This document shows, piece after piece, positions 17,321 to 26,322 of a stretch of DNA of 64,000 bases. Under the pieces are notes generated by a model. It saw only the letters and a program-made list of their open reading frames with translations. It had not been told where the DNA came from and did no database searches. Each line of letters begins with the position of its first letter. The stretch's first letter is position 1. The stretch is from CAVUFH01 sp963740835 (GTDB lineage Bacteria; Actinomycetota; Acidimicrobiia; IMCC26256; PALSA-610), in contig CAVUFH010000002.1 in assembly GCA_963740835.1 (NCBI GenBank), positions 1,116,001-1,180,000 of the forward strand, in the 5' to 3' direction. Made by a program: the position numbers and the translations under genes.

Positions 17321-17527
17321 ATGGACCGACTCGGTGCGCTCGATGCGGCATTCCTCCACCTGACGGACGGGATCGCGCACCTACACATCGTCGGCGTCTC
17401 GACCTTCGAGGACACTGCGCCCGATGCCGGATTGCCGGCCCAGGCCGCCGCGGCCGGTGTTGCCGAGATGCGCGACCTGCTGCAACCTGAGGCTCACGGC
17501 GCGAGGTCCGCGTCAGGGACCAGGGCG
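17321..17527 (+). pseudogene. Collapsed WS/DGAT gene, in frame with the next hydrolase
   Basis: From ATG 17321 the reading MDRLGALDAAFLHLTDGIAH is clearly the N-terminus of a WS/DGAT (compare MDRMSPLDASFLHIEDAVSH at 13195). After about 45 codons it jumps to GVAEMRDLLQPEAHG, which resembles the family's C-terminal end (VEAGMRELLKL). Roughly 400 codons including HHxxxDG are gone. No stop separates it from the alpha/beta hydrolase, so a 375-aa fusion starting at 17321 is formally possible. Confidence 0.7.
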
Positions 17528-18448
17528 ATGAAACCGGCGAGTCTCGTTTCGCCGCCACGGGTCGAAGGCTCCGTCGCGCTGCGGGACGGCAGACGTCTCG
17601 GTTTCGCCGAATACGGTCCGACCACGGGCACGCCGGTGCTCTGGTTCCATGGAACGCCGGGTGCGCGGCGGCAGATCCCTCAGGAGGCGCGCGTTGCCGC
17701 CGTGCAACGCAACGTGCGCCTCATCGCAATCGAACGGCCCGGCGTGGGCTCCTCGACTCGGCATCTGTACGGTTCACTGCTCGAATGGGCACGCGACGTC
17801 GAGGACTTCGCGGCACGGTTCGAGCTCGAGCGATTCGCGATCGTCGGGTTGTCGGGCGGTGGTCCCTACGTGTTGGCGTGCGCGGCCTGGATGCCAGATC
17901 GCGTCGTGGCCGGTGCCGTGCTCGGCGGCGTCGCCCCGACCCGGGGCGACGAAGCGTCGCCCGGTGGCGTCGTCGGCCTCGCGAACCGGCTCGCGCCCGT
18001 GTTGTCCGTCCTACGCGAACCACTCGCTCACGGCCTGTGGCTCACCGCGCGTTTGTTGCGCCCGGTCGCGTCACAAGCCTTCGACGCCTACGTGCGCATC
18101 TCGCCAGAAGGCGACCGGCGCATCTTCGCCGACCCGGCAATGAAAGAGATGCTCCTCGACGATCTCCTGCGGGGCAGCCGGTGGCAGCTGCACGCCCCCG
18201 TGTACGACCTCGTGCTGTTCACCCGACCGTGGGGATTCTCACTCCGGGACCTCGTGGTTCCGATCGAGTTCTGGCACGGCGATATCGACAACATCGTGCC
18301 GCTCTCACACGGCCAACACCTTGCCGCGCTGGTCCCCGGCTCCAAGCTCAGCATCCGCGAGGGTAAGAGCCATCTCGGCGGCTTCGATGCGGCGGCCGAC
18401 GTTATCGACGCGCTCCTCGCCCACTGGCCGGACGAACCTGAGCCCTGA
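17528..18448 (+). CDS. Alpha/beta hydrolase
   Basis: 306 aa from ATG 17528 (MKPASLVSPPRVEG). Motifs: FHGTPGARR (40-48, oxyanion), ERPGVGSS, nucleophile elbow VGLSGGGPY with Ser109, late acid FWHGDIDNIVP and catalytic His in GKSHLGGF. This is the epoxide-hydrolase/esterase-like group with a Gly-rich elbow. It is probably cytosolic. The frame is open upstream through a WS/DGAT remnant, so the true start could be 17321 and the product would carry a 69-residue foreign extension. The substrate is unknown. Confidence 0.85.
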   Translation: MKPASLVSPPRVEGSVALRDGRRLGFAEYGPTTGTPVLWFHGTPGARRQIPQEARVAAVQRNVRLIAIERPGVGSSTRHLYGSLLEWARDVEDFAARFELERFAIVGLSGGGPYVLACAAWMPDRVVAGAVLGGVAPTRGDEASPGGVVGLANRLAPVLSVLREPLAHGLWLTARLLRPVASQAFDAYVRISPEGDRRIFADPAMKEMLLDDLLRGSRWQLHAPVYDLVLFTRPWGFSLRDLVVPIEFWHGDIDNIVPLSHGQHLAALVPGSKLSIREGKSHLGGFDAAADVIDALLAHWPDEPEP

Positions 18449-18615
18449 CATGGCAAGCGGCGGGTTCGGCGCCTCCCGATCGAGCGCCTGCAGCCGATCC
18501 ACACTCGTCCGTGATGGGACCGATGAAGGTGACCTTCACTCTGACTTGTGCGTGGGAGTTCCGCTTCGCGACTCGGTATGAACCTATCGAAAGCCTCTGT
18601 CTTGTCTTCGTGGAG

Positions 18616-18638
18616 CTTGACAGTGTGAACGTGTCAAG
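18616..18638 (+). promoter_or_regulatory. Palindrome CTTGACA-N9-TGTCAAG
   Basis: A perfect 7-base inverted repeat with a 9-base spacer lies 34 bases before the ATG of the 96-aa gene. The left arm TTGACA is also a consensus -35 hexamer, although no good -10 is seen at the usual distance. It could be an operator for a dimeric repressor. The remainder of 18449-18671 shows no gene. Confidence 0.4.
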
Positions 18639-18671
18639 GAGCAGAGGCAATGTCGACTGAAGGAGTGGGTC

Positions 18672-18962
18672 ATGACCAATACGGAACACGTCACACGAGA
18701 CGACGGCGCCATTCGTGTCATCGATTCGGTCGAGGACGCCGAACAGTCGGCGCTGGAGGCTGTGCGGAAATTCCTGGACACTGTCGATGGGGTCTTCCCA
18801 AAGGTCGATGAAGACGGACCGCGCCGCAAGATCATCGATTCAGCGTTCGAGATGACTGAACAACTCGTCGGCGCGTCGAACCAACTCGCGCGAAGGATCG
18901 TGAAGGTTACCGAGGACGCATTGGACGAGAACGCAAGGAACCGTCGGCCTTCGAAAGAGTGA
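18672..18962 (+). CDS. Conserved hypothetical small protein, 96 aa
   Basis: The ATG is preceded by GAAGGAG at 7 bases. The product is soluble and largely helical: SVEDAEQSALEAVRKFLDTV, then DEDGPRRKIIDSAFEMTEQL, then ASNQLARRIVKVTEDALDEN. It resembles short uncharacterised actinobacterial proteins of about 90-110 aa with the same RRKIIDSAFEMT core; no function is known to me. It has its own palindromic upstream element and faces the convergent membrane protein gene 40 bases away. Confidence 0.7.
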   Translation: MTNTEHVTRDDGAIRVIDSVEDAEQSALEAVRKFLDTVDGVFPKVDEDGPRRKIIDSAFEMTEQLVGASNQLARRIVKVTEDALDENARNRRPSKE

Positions 18963-19001
18963 GCGCCATAAGTCTCCGACGCATCCGAGGACTGGGTTCT
19001 G

Positions 19002-19439
19002 CTAGTGACCGCTCTCGTCGGCCGACGCGGTCGAAGCCTTCATGGATTCGGCGAGAACCGTGATTGCGTCCACGACGCGGTCGGTCTGGATCTGCTGGTC
19101 GGCAACGAGACGAGCGAGCCAGAACCGCAGAAGTCGGGCCGCCGAGTACCGCGCGAACAGCGCGGCACCGACGACAACCAGGGAGATGCCGAAGATGCCG
19201 CCCGAGATGACGTACGGAATCTCCTGGTACACGTACTTGGTGCCCGAGGCGCCCCACCAGCCCATCCCGATGACGGCGAAGCCGGCGATCGCCATGACGA
19301 TCCCTGCCGCGTACAACCTGCGCTCACGTCGCTCGATTTGGCTGGGAATCTGCAGCGCGTAGACGCCGGCCAGGAACTGCTCGACGCGTTCCGAGGTGTT
19401 CCCCATCTCTGTCGGAACCGAGACGTCCTGCTTGCTCAT
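19002..19439 (-). CDS. Two-segment membrane protein, last gene of the ABC operon
   Basis: 145 aa; its ATG overlaps the stop of the ABC ATPase gene (ATGA), so it is translationally coupled. Two hydrophobic segments (LYAAGIVMAIAGFAVIGMGW, about 43-62, and YVISGGIFGISLVVVGAALF, about 76-95) are followed by a helical cytosolic-looking tail (FWLARLVADQQIQTDRVVDA). I recognise no family. The coupling suggests a link to the importer, perhaps as an accessory subunit, but this is inferred from position only. Confidence 0.65.
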   Translation of the reverse strand: MSKQDVSVPTEMGNTSERVEQFLAGVYALQIPSQIERRERRLYAAGIVMAIAGFAVIGMGWWGASGTKYVYQEIPYVISGGIFGISLVVVGAALFARYSAARLLRFWLARLVADQQIQTDRVVDAITVLAESMKASTASADESGH

Positions 19440-20950
19440 AGGTTCGCTCCCAAGTAGGCCGACGACAGCTCCGTTTCGATGTCGGAAGGGTGGCCCGCCG
19501 CCGCGATCCGGCCCTGCACCATGACGACCGCGAGGTCGGCGACGCCGAGTACGACATGGGCGAACTGCTCGATCACGAGGATCGACACGCCGGATCTCGC
19601 GATGTCGCCCACCAAGCCGTACAACTCCGCGACGATGAGCGGCGCGAGGCCCATCGACATCTCGTCGAGCAGGAGTGCGGCCGGCTCGGTCGCAAGCGCT
19701 CGGGCCATCGCCAGCATCCGTTGCTCACCGCCCGACAAGGTTCCGGCCAGCTGGCCGCGACGATGCTCGAGTCGCGGAAAGAACGCGTATGTCCGTTCCT
19801 CGATCGGACCAAGGGGAAGCCCCACATAGCTCGCCATGACGAGGTTCTCGCGTACGGTGAGGTTCGGGAACACGCCCAGACCCTCCGGGATCGTGCACAA
19901 CCCGATACGCGACAACGCGTCTCCGGCCGCGCCGTTGACGTGGCGGCCACCGAGGTGGATGCAGCCTCCGCTCGGCTTCATCTGACCGCTCGCGACTTTG
20001 AGCACCGTGCTCTTCCCCGAGCCGTTCGGTCCGAGCAGCGCGACGACATCGCCGTGCGGCAGCACCAAGTCGATGCCGTGCAGTACCTCGATCTTGCCGT
20101 AGGCCGCGGTGATGTTGCGGAGCTCGAGCACCGGAACCGTGCGCGCTCCGCCGCCACGCAACGGTTCGGGCTCGGCGCGGCGGTCACGCGGGCGTGTTCG
20201 CACCTGCATCTCGTGTGTCCGCGTCGGTCCGCGACCCAAATACGCGTCGAGCACAGCTTCGTCGCGCCGGATCTCTGCCGGCGTGCCCACCGAGACCAGC
20301 GCGCCGTAGTCGATCACATGGACCGAGGCGCATACATCCATCACGAGCCCGACGTCGTGCTCGACGAGCAACACCGCCATCCCCTCGACCGTGAGCGAGT
20401 GCAACAGCGCGGCCAAGCTCTCGGTCTCACCTTCGCTCAGGCCTGAGGCAGGCTCGTCCAACAGGAGCAGACGCGGCCGCGCGGCGAGGGCTCGACCCAG
20501 TTCGCAGAGGCGGGCCAGGCCGGTCGGAAGCGCGTCGGCGCGCTCGTCCGCCACGGCCCGGAGGCCGACACGATCGACGATCGCATCGGCTTCGCGGCCC
20601 GGGTTCGAACGATCGTCGCGAGCCCAGCGGCGGCGTATCTCGGCCGCAACGAGGACGTTCTCGCGCGTGCTGAGGCTTCCGAACACCTCGAGCTGCTGGA
20701 ACGTGCGCGCCATGCCGAGGCGCGCACGTGTCGTCGGCGTCTCGTGCGTGATGTCGCATCCGTCGAGCGTCAGCGTGCCGCTGCTCACCTCCTGCAGCCC
20801 GGTGATCGCGTTGAAGATCGTGGTCTTGCCCGCACCGTTCGGACCGATGAGCCCGGTGACGCAACCGCGTTCGACGTCGAGATCGACCTCGTTGACCGCG
20901 TTGTGCCCACCAAAGCGGATGGTCAGCCCACGCGCTTCAAACAGCGCCAT
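19436..20950 (-). CDS. Branched-chain amino acid-type ABC transporter, fused LivG-LivF ATPase
   Basis: 504 aa from ATG 20950 (MALFEARG); ATG 20959 is an alternative. Two complete ABC modules lie in one chain. Module 1 has Walker A GPNGAGKTT (36-44), a signature reduced to LPTGLARL (141-148) and Walker B LLLLDEP (161-167), like LivG. Module 2 has GPNGSGKST (307-315), signature LSGGEQR (405-411) and LLLDEMSMGLAP, like LivF. A charged linker (about 240-272) joins them. The ATPase pair thus has fixed 1:1 stoichiometry and energises uptake through the permease encoded just upstream, with which it overlaps by 14 bases. Confidence 0.9.
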   Translation of the reverse strand: MALFEARGLTIRFGGHNAVNEVDLDVERGCVTGLIGPNGAGKTTIFNAITGLQEVSSGTLTLDGCDITHETPTTRARLGMARTFQQLEVFGSLSTRENVLVAAEIRRRWARDDRSNPGREADAIVDRVGLRAVADERADALPTGLARLCELGRALAARPRLLLLDEPASGLSEGETESLAALLHSLTVEGMAVLLVEHDVGLVMDVCASVHVIDYGALVSVGTPAEIRRDEAVLDAYLGRGPTRTHEMQVRTRPRDRRAEPEPLRGGGARTVPVLELRNITAAYGKIEVLHGIDLVLPHGDVVALLGPNGSGKSTVLKVASGQMKPSGGCIHLGGRHVNGAAGDALSRIGLCTIPEGLGVFPNLTVRENLVMASYVGLPLGPIEERTYAFFPRLEHRRGQLAGTLSGGEQRMLAMARALATEPAALLLDEMSMGLAPLIVAELYGLVGDIARSGVSILVIEQFAHVVLGVADLAVVMVQGRIAAAGHPSDIETELSSAYLGANL

Positions 20951-22970
20951 TGCAGTCATCCGTAGCGAAGCCCAACTCGCGTTCGAGCGCGCGCAGCTCC
21001 GGGACCGTGACGGGACCGCGTAGCCCGGCAAGCTCAGGGATCAGCGCCGGCGGAGCGCGATGCAATCCCCCGGGGGTACGGGCCTTCCGCGCAACGACCC
21101 TCGCGCGTGCGTCACGGATCGCGCTGCGTACATCACTGGCGATGCCGTCCGGATTGCGAGCCAAGGTGACGCCGACGAGGCCGGGCAACAGGATCATCAC
21201 ATTCCTGAGCGACGGGTAGTCGTTGGCGACCACCGGCATCGCGACGAGCAGCAGCGCGCCGATCATTGCGCCCGACACGACGGTGATCCCACCTACTACT
21301 GCGAGCAACAGCAAGGGCAGCGCGGACAGGGTTCCGTTCAGCAGGCTGAAGTCGTCCTTGCCGACAGTACCTTTCCACCCGGCCAGCAAGAACCCGCCGA
21401 TGCCCGCGATCGCCGCGGACAGCGCGAAGACCTGCACCTTGGTGCGGGTCAGGTCGAGCCCAACGGTCGTGCACGCGGCCGGGCTGTCCTTCATTGCCTG
21501 GAGCCGACGCCCGAACTCGCCGCGGCGCAGCGCGACGACGCACCACGCGAGGACGACGAACACAACGGCGATGGCGACGAAATATGCCTTGTCGCTCGCG
21601 AGCGGGCTCCACCGAACGATCACCTTGCTGTCGGTCGCGAATCCCGGGATCTGTCCCAGCACGTTCTGCTCCACCACCAACGCGAACGCCATCGTGCCCA
21701 GTGCGAGGTAGAGGTCGCGCAGTCGCAGGCACGGGACTGCGATCACTGCGCCGATCAGGCTCGCGAAGCCCGCGGCCACCAGCAACCCCACTGGCGAGGC
21801 TCCGAGCCGGCCGGGCAACCACGACGCGGCCAGCACGCCGAGCCCCGCGAACGCGAGCTGCGCCAACGAGATCTGCCCCGCATACCCCGTCAACACCACC
21901 AGCGACAGCATGACGACCGCGAGCGCGAGGCCTTGGCCGGCAGCACGCAAGACCGCGCCATGCAGGAGCGCCTCGACGAACCAACTCCCGATCACGAACG
22001 CGATGCCGGCCGCCACCGCCGTACGCATCGCCGGCACAACCGCCGCGCCGCGTGTGTGCAACACCGCCGTGAGCCGGGTGCGATCCTGCGGGAGCACCAA
22101 CAGCACGACGAACAACATGATGATCGGTAACGAGTCATGGATGCTTTGCATCCACACCGGCACGTGCTGCATCTTGCCGAGCCCCCAGTCGAAATAGCTG
22201 AGCGTCAATCCGAGGATCACGGCGCCCAGGGCGGTGAGCGGGAGACTGCGCAATCGGCCGACCACGGCGACGGCATACGCGCTGATCACGAGCAAGGTGA
22301 GGCGAGCAACGTCGAGCGCGAGGATGGGCGCGAGCAGGATGCCGGCCAGCGCCGCAAGCATGCAGCCGACGACCCAACTCGCGGCCGACGCGACGTCGGG
22401 ATTCTCACCGTTCAGGCGCGCGAGGGTGCGATCGTCGACGACTGCCCGCATCGCGATCCCGATACGGGTGCCGGCGAGGAGCGTCCACAAGCCGAACGCG
22501 ACCGCGGCCGAGATCGCGAGGACAATGAAGTAGTGCCACGGGACCGCCGCGCCTGCGATCGTCACCACGTCGGCTTGGTAGAACCTCGGAAGCGACGGGG
22601 TCGCCGCGAACTTGTTCGGCGCCCACACCACCGAACCGATGCCGAGCAGTGTGACCAGCAGGCCGATCGTGACGACGATGTTCGTGATCGTGGCCGCGCC
22701 GCCGAGATTCCGCATGATGACGCGCTCGATCACCAGCCCCATGATCGGCGCCTCGACGAGTAGCACCGCCGCGAACGCGAGAGGAGCCGGCCAGTGACGC
22801 TCGACTCGCAGCTCCCAATACGTGAACGCCGCGATCATTGCCACCGCACCGTGTGCGAAATTGAAAATGCCCGACGCGGTGTATGTAACGACGAGGCCGC
22901 TCGCCGCGATGAAGTAGACGCCCGCGAACGCGAGGCCGAAGATCGTGTAGCGCCAGAACTCGCTGATCAT
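20937..22970 (-). CDS. Branched-chain amino acid-type ABC transporter, fused LivH-LivM permease
   Basis: 677 aa from ATG 22970; the start overlaps the stop of the binding-protein gene (ATGA). Residues 1-300 are LivH-like (GLVVTYTASGIFNFAHGAVA near the N-terminus; RAVVDDRTLARLNGENPD loop). Residues 330-610 are LivM-like (LTGYAGQISLAQLAFAGLG; MKDSPAACTTVGLDLTRTKV). A hydrophilic tail of about 65 residues follows. Each half has the many membrane segments expected of a separate permease, so one polypeptide forms the whole channel. Its partners are the fused ATPase downstream and the lipoprotein receptor upstream. Confidence 0.9.
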   Translation of the reverse strand: MISEFWRYTIFGLAFAGVYFIAASGLVVTYTASGIFNFAHGAVAMIAAFTYWELRVERHWPAPLAFAAVLLVEAPIMGLVIERVIMRNLGGAATITNIVVTIGLLVTLLGIGSVVWAPNKFAATPSLPRFYQADVVTIAGAAVPWHYFIVLAISAAVAFGLWTLLAGTRIGIAMRAVVDDRTLARLNGENPDVASAASWVVGCMLAALAGILLAPILALDVARLTLLVISAYAVAVVGRLRSLPLTALGAVILGLTLSYFDWGLGKMQHVPVWMQSIHDSLPIIMLFVVLLVLPQDRTRLTAVLHTRGAAVVPAMRTAVAAGIAFVIGSWFVEALLHGAVLRAAGQGLALAVVMLSLVVLTGYAGQISLAQLAFAGLGVLAASWLPGRLGASPVGLLVAAGFASLIGAVIAVPCLRLRDLYLALGTMAFALVVEQNVLGQIPGFATDSKVIVRWSPLASDKAYFVAIAVVFVVLAWCVVALRRGEFGRRLQAMKDSPAACTTVGLDLTRTKVQVFALSAAIAGIGGFLLAGWKGTVGKDDFSLLNGTLSALPLLLLAVVGGITVVSGAMIGALLLVAMPVVANDYPSLRNVMILLPGLVGVTLARNPDGIASDVRSAIRDARARVVARKARTPGGLHRAPPALIPELAGLRGPVTVPELRALERELGFATDDCNGAV

Positions 22971-24424
22971 CCGAAACCCGCCGGGAGCGGCTGGTACGTC
23001 TCCGTCATCTGCATCGAATTGCCGGGACGGCAGTCGAAGCCGTGCGTGCCGTCGGTCGGCGCCTTCGGCCAGTAGCGCACGAACTTGCTTCCCTTGACCT
23101 GCATATAGAGGAAGCAACGAAGGCCCTGGTTGTCCCCTGGATCCGCGGGTGCCTGCAGACCGCCGCCGTCCCAGTGCTTGATCTTCCTCAGTTGCTCGAT
23201 CAGCCCGTCACGGGTCAGGTCGGAGCCCGACGCGCTGGCAGCTTGCGCGAAGAGAAGGCCGGCCGAGAAGGCCTGCACGCCGAGCGTCGTCGGCGGCGTG
23301 CGGGGCGAAGCCTGCTCCAGCCACCGCAGATACACCTGCAGTGCCGGGCTGCGGTCGGCTTCCTCGAACGGGACCGTGTTGGTGAGCACCAACGCGCCGT
23401 CCGTGCCCGGCTTCCCTGGGAGACTTTCGTCGTAGTACTGCTGGCCCAGGTCCACGACCGCCGGCCGAAATCCCGCGTCACTCATCGCCTGCAAGAGGTG
23501 CGCCATCTCGGTCAGCGTCGTGATGTCGGTGATCCACTCGACGCCCCTCTCCTTCAGCGCGCTGACAATCGGACCCCAGTTCTGCACCAACACATCCGTC
23601 GGATTCGAGTACACGAAATTGAACCCCGCGCCTTGCTCATATGCGTCGCGCTGACGCGCGGCCTGCGTGCGCCCGACCGGCAAGTTCGGCCACATGATCG
23701 CCGCCTTCTTGACTGCCCCGGGAAACCGCTTGGCGATGAACTTCCCGGGACCCACCGCATACTCAGTGCCGGGATTGGGCACAGGCGAGAACACCCGCGG
23801 TGAGAGTCCTTTGACGTACGTTGCGGTGTACGCGGCGACCTCGACGAGCTCGCACTGCACCATCGCCACCGCGCCCTGGTCGTCTTGCACGGAGCCCGAG
23901 CCGACGAGCGCGAAGATGTCGTCGTCGCACGCCTGCTTCATCGCGTCGCCCTCGTTGAGGATCTTCGAGTCGTAGTGTTTGAGTACCAGCCGACGCCCGT
24001 TGACCCCGCCGAGGCTGTTGCAGAATTGCACGAACGCGTCGACCGAGCCGTCGATACCGGCCGTCGGCACTGCGACGACACCTGACTTGTCCGAGATGAC
24101 ACCGATCGTGATCGTCGTGTCGGTCACACCCCTGGCGGTGGCCCCATGCGCGGGATTGCCCGAGCCGCACGCCGGCTCGAGCGTGCCGACCTTGCCGTTC
24201 TCACCGACGCGATCGGACGAGGTCGCGGTCGGGGCAGCCGCGCCGTTGCCCTCCGCGCCGACCGCCGGCGGTCCGCTCTCGCGTGATCCGCAGGCCGCGC
24301 CGAGAAACGACATGGCGACGAGAAGTACCCCGACCCGAGACGTCAGCCGAACCCCCTCTGTGCCATCCTGCCGCCCGTCCCTTCGCTTGGGACCGTCTCC
24401 ACGGGATCGATGATCCCGGATCAC
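22967..24424 (-). CDS. ABC transporter substrate-binding lipoprotein (LivK/Peripla_BP_6 type)
   Basis: 485 aa from GTG 24424, chosen because AAGGAG lies 7 bases upstream. The signal has a long basic n-region, a hydrophobic VGVLLVAMSFLGAA core and lipobox Cys45. The mature part begins after a low-complexity Ala/Thr/Gly stretch and shows the type I periplasmic fold (ITIGVISDKSGVVAVPTAG, FALVGSGSVQDDQGAVAMVQ). It is first in the importer operon. Such receptors bind branched-chain amino acids, amides, urea or aromatic acids. Divergence from an acyl-CoA synthetase makes an organic acid ligand plausible, but this is inference. Confidence 0.88.
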   Translation of the reverse strand: MIRDHRSRGDGPKRRDGRQDGTEGVRLTSRVGVLLVAMSFLGAACGSRESGPPAVGAEGNGAAAPTATSSDRVGENGKVGTLEPACGSGNPAHGATARGVTDTTITIGVISDKSGVVAVPTAGIDGSVDAFVQFCNSLGGVNGRRLVLKHYDSKILNEGDAMKQACDDDIFALVGSGSVQDDQGAVAMVQCELVEVAAYTATYVKGLSPRVFSPVPNPGTEYAVGPGKFIAKRFPGAVKKAAIMWPNLPVGRTQAARQRDAYEQGAGFNFVYSNPTDVLVQNWGPIVSALKERGVEWITDITTLTEMAHLLQAMSDAGFRPAVVDLGQQYYDESLPGKPGTDGALVLTNTVPFEEADRSPALQVYLRWLEQASPRTPPTTLGVQAFSAGLLFAQAASASGSDLTRDGLIEQLRKIKHWDGGGLQAPADPGDNQGLRCFLYMQVKGSKFVRYWPKAPTDGTHGFDCRPGNSMQMTETYQPLPAGFG

Positions 24425-24525
24425 GGTCCAACTCCTTCCTGCGCTTCGAGAGCGGTGCACCCACAGATTGGCCTGCAGCCGGATTCGATGCACGCGTTGC
24501 GGCCTCGTTCTTGGCGGTATGTGCC

Positions 24526-24542
24526 TGACCGCGGGCCGGTCA
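24526..24542. promoter_or_regulatory. Palindrome TGACCG-N5-CGGTCA in divergent intergenic region
   Basis: A perfect 6+6 inverted repeat with 5-base centre lies between the ABC importer operon (start 24424) and the acyl-CoA synthetase (start 24603). Such a site could serve a TetR- or GntR-type regulator controlling both units. No regulator gene is adjacent. The rest of 24425-24602 shows only the two Shine-Dalgarno sites. Confidence 0.4.
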
Positions 24543-24602
24543 AGGCGAGAAGCCATGGACACGGCGATCAACATGAGGGTGAGAGTGCGTCAGGAGCGCC
24601 CG

Positions 24603-26177
24603 ATGACGGGAGGGCCCTCGGTGAAGGAACTCGTGTACGGTCAGTCGTTTTTGCCGGTGGTCGAGCGCTGTTCGGACCAGATCGGCTTCGTGGACGGCGC
24701 CGTGTCGCGCACGTACGGTGAGCACCTCGAGAGGGTCGCGGCGTTGACGCATGCGATGCGGACGCAGCTCGGCATCGCGCCGAACGATCGCTTCTCCGTG
24801 CTCGCGTTGAACAGTCTGGCCTACCTGGAGCTGTGGCACGCTGCGTTCCTGGGCGGTGGTGTGATCAACCCGCTCAACTTGCGACTCGCGCCGAGGGAGC
24901 TCGCCTACATCCTCGCCGACTCCGGCACGAAGGTGTGTTTCACCGATCCCTTCTTCGCGGGGATGGTGGATGAGGTACGCGAGGAAACGGGAGTCGAACA
25001 GGTTGTCCTCGTCGGCGCGGGCGACGTGCGCCACGACGTCGCATACGAGGAGCTCATGCGGACCGCGGTGCCCGAGCTCCCCGCCGAACCCGAGGAGGAC
25101 GATCCGGTCGTGCTCATGTACACGGGCGGGACCACCGGTCTGCCAAAGGGCGTGCTCCTCGAGCACCGGGCCCAGATGCTCAACCTCTACCACTTGCGCT
25201 TCGTGTATCCGTTGAATGAAGCGGGGGTGTTCCTCCACCAGACACCTATGTTCCACGCCGCGTCGATGACCGGCGTGCTCGGCATGCCCGCGAGCGGCGG
25301 CCTCTCGACCTTCGTGCCCGCATTCGACGCGGGCGCGGTGCTCGACGCCATCGAGCGCGACCGCGTCACGATGACCGTGATGGTGCCGGTCATGATCACA
25401 CTGATGATGATGCATCCCGCGTACGACCCCGTTCGTCTTCGCAGCCTGCGCTCGCTCGGGTATGGCGCGTCGCCGATACCGATCGCCACGCTCAAACGCC
25501 TGCGCGCCGAGCTCCCCGAGGTCGACCTGTTTCAGGGTTACGGGATGACCGAGGCGTCGGCGTTGCTCACGGTGCTCGACGCCGATGACCATCGTCGCGG
25601 AGGAGAGCGACTCGCGAGCGCCGGTCGCGCACTACCCGGGGTGCGCATCTCCATTCGTGACCCGGAAGGCCGCCCGCTCCCGCCCGAGGAGCCCGGCGAG
25701 GTGTGGGCGCGGAGCGGCAGCTTCATGCGCGAATACTGGAACCAGCCGGAGGCGACCGAGGAGGCCTTCCGCGATGGCTGGTACCACACCGGCGACGCGG
25801 GGTACCTCGACGGCGAGGCCTATCTCTTCCTCGTCGACCGAGTGAAGGACATGATCGTGACCGGCGGGGAGAACGTGTACTCGGTCGAGGTCGAGAACGC
25901 GATCGCATCGCACCCCGCGGTCGCGCAGGTTGCGGTGATCGGGATCCCTCACGACGTGTGGGGAGAAGCAGTCCACGCGGTCGTCGTGCTCCGCGAGGGC
26001 ACTTCGGCCGACGAACGCGAGCTCATCGAGCACGCGCGAGCGTCGATCGCTGGGTACAAGGTGCCGAAGTCGGTCGCGATCCATACGGGGCCGCTGCCGC
26101 TCTCGGGCGCGCTGAAAGTGCTCAAGCGTGAGCTTCGCGCCGAGTATTGGGAAGGCCGAGACACGACCGCGCACTGA
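24603..26177 (+). CDS. Acyl-CoA synthetase (AMP-binding enzyme)
   Basis: 524 aa from ATG 24603, with AGGAG 6 bases upstream; earlier in-frame ATGs lie in a poor coding context. Motifs of the adenylate-forming family are all present: MYTGGTTGLPKG (172-183, P-loop), GYGMTEAS, WYHTGDAGY, DRVKDMIVTGGENVYSVEVE and the catalytic lysine in SGALKVLKREL. It activates a carboxylic acid via acyl-AMP to acyl-CoA. The acid (fatty, aromatic or other) is not readable. It is divergent from the importer operon, so import followed by CoA activation is a reasonable hypothesis. Confidence 0.92.
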   Translation: MTGGPSVKELVYGQSFLPVVERCSDQIGFVDGAVSRTYGEHLERVAALTHAMRTQLGIAPNDRFSVLALNSLAYLELWHAAFLGGGVINPLNLRLAPRELAYILADSGTKVCFTDPFFAGMVDEVREETGVEQVVLVGAGDVRHDVAYEELMRTAVPELPAEPEEDDPVVLMYTGGTTGLPKGVLLEHRAQMLNLYHLRFVYPLNEAGVFLHQTPMFHAASMTGVLGMPASGGLSTFVPAFDAGAVLDAIERDRVTMTVMVPVMITLMMMHPAYDPVRLRSLRSLGYGASPIPIATLKRLRAELPEVDLFQGYGMTEASALLTVLDADDHRRGGERLASAGRALPGVRISIRDPEGRPLPPEEPGEVWARSGSFMREYWNQPEATEEAFRDGWYHTGDAGYLDGEAYLFLVDRVKDMIVTGGENVYSVEVENAIASHPAVAQVAVIGIPHDVWGEAVHAVVVLREGTSADERELIEHARASIAGYKVPKSVAIHTGPLPLSGALKVLKRELRAEYWEGRDTTAH

Positions 26178-26322
26178 CGCTTCGACATCCGGGTCGGTTG
26201 CCACGGAACTGCCGCGGCCGGTCGCCGCGCGACGCCACCGGGACACTCGCCGGAGTGACTCTCGGCAAGAACAGGGACGATCGGCCCTGGCCGCACCCGC
26301 CGCTCGGCGCGAGCTTGAATCG

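Noticed and set aside
16050..18448. Polyketide or olefin biosynthetic cluster around the KAS III homologue
   Set aside because: Only a condensing enzyme and a hydrolase are present; there is no acyl carrier protein, ketoreductase or acyl-CoA ligase beside them.
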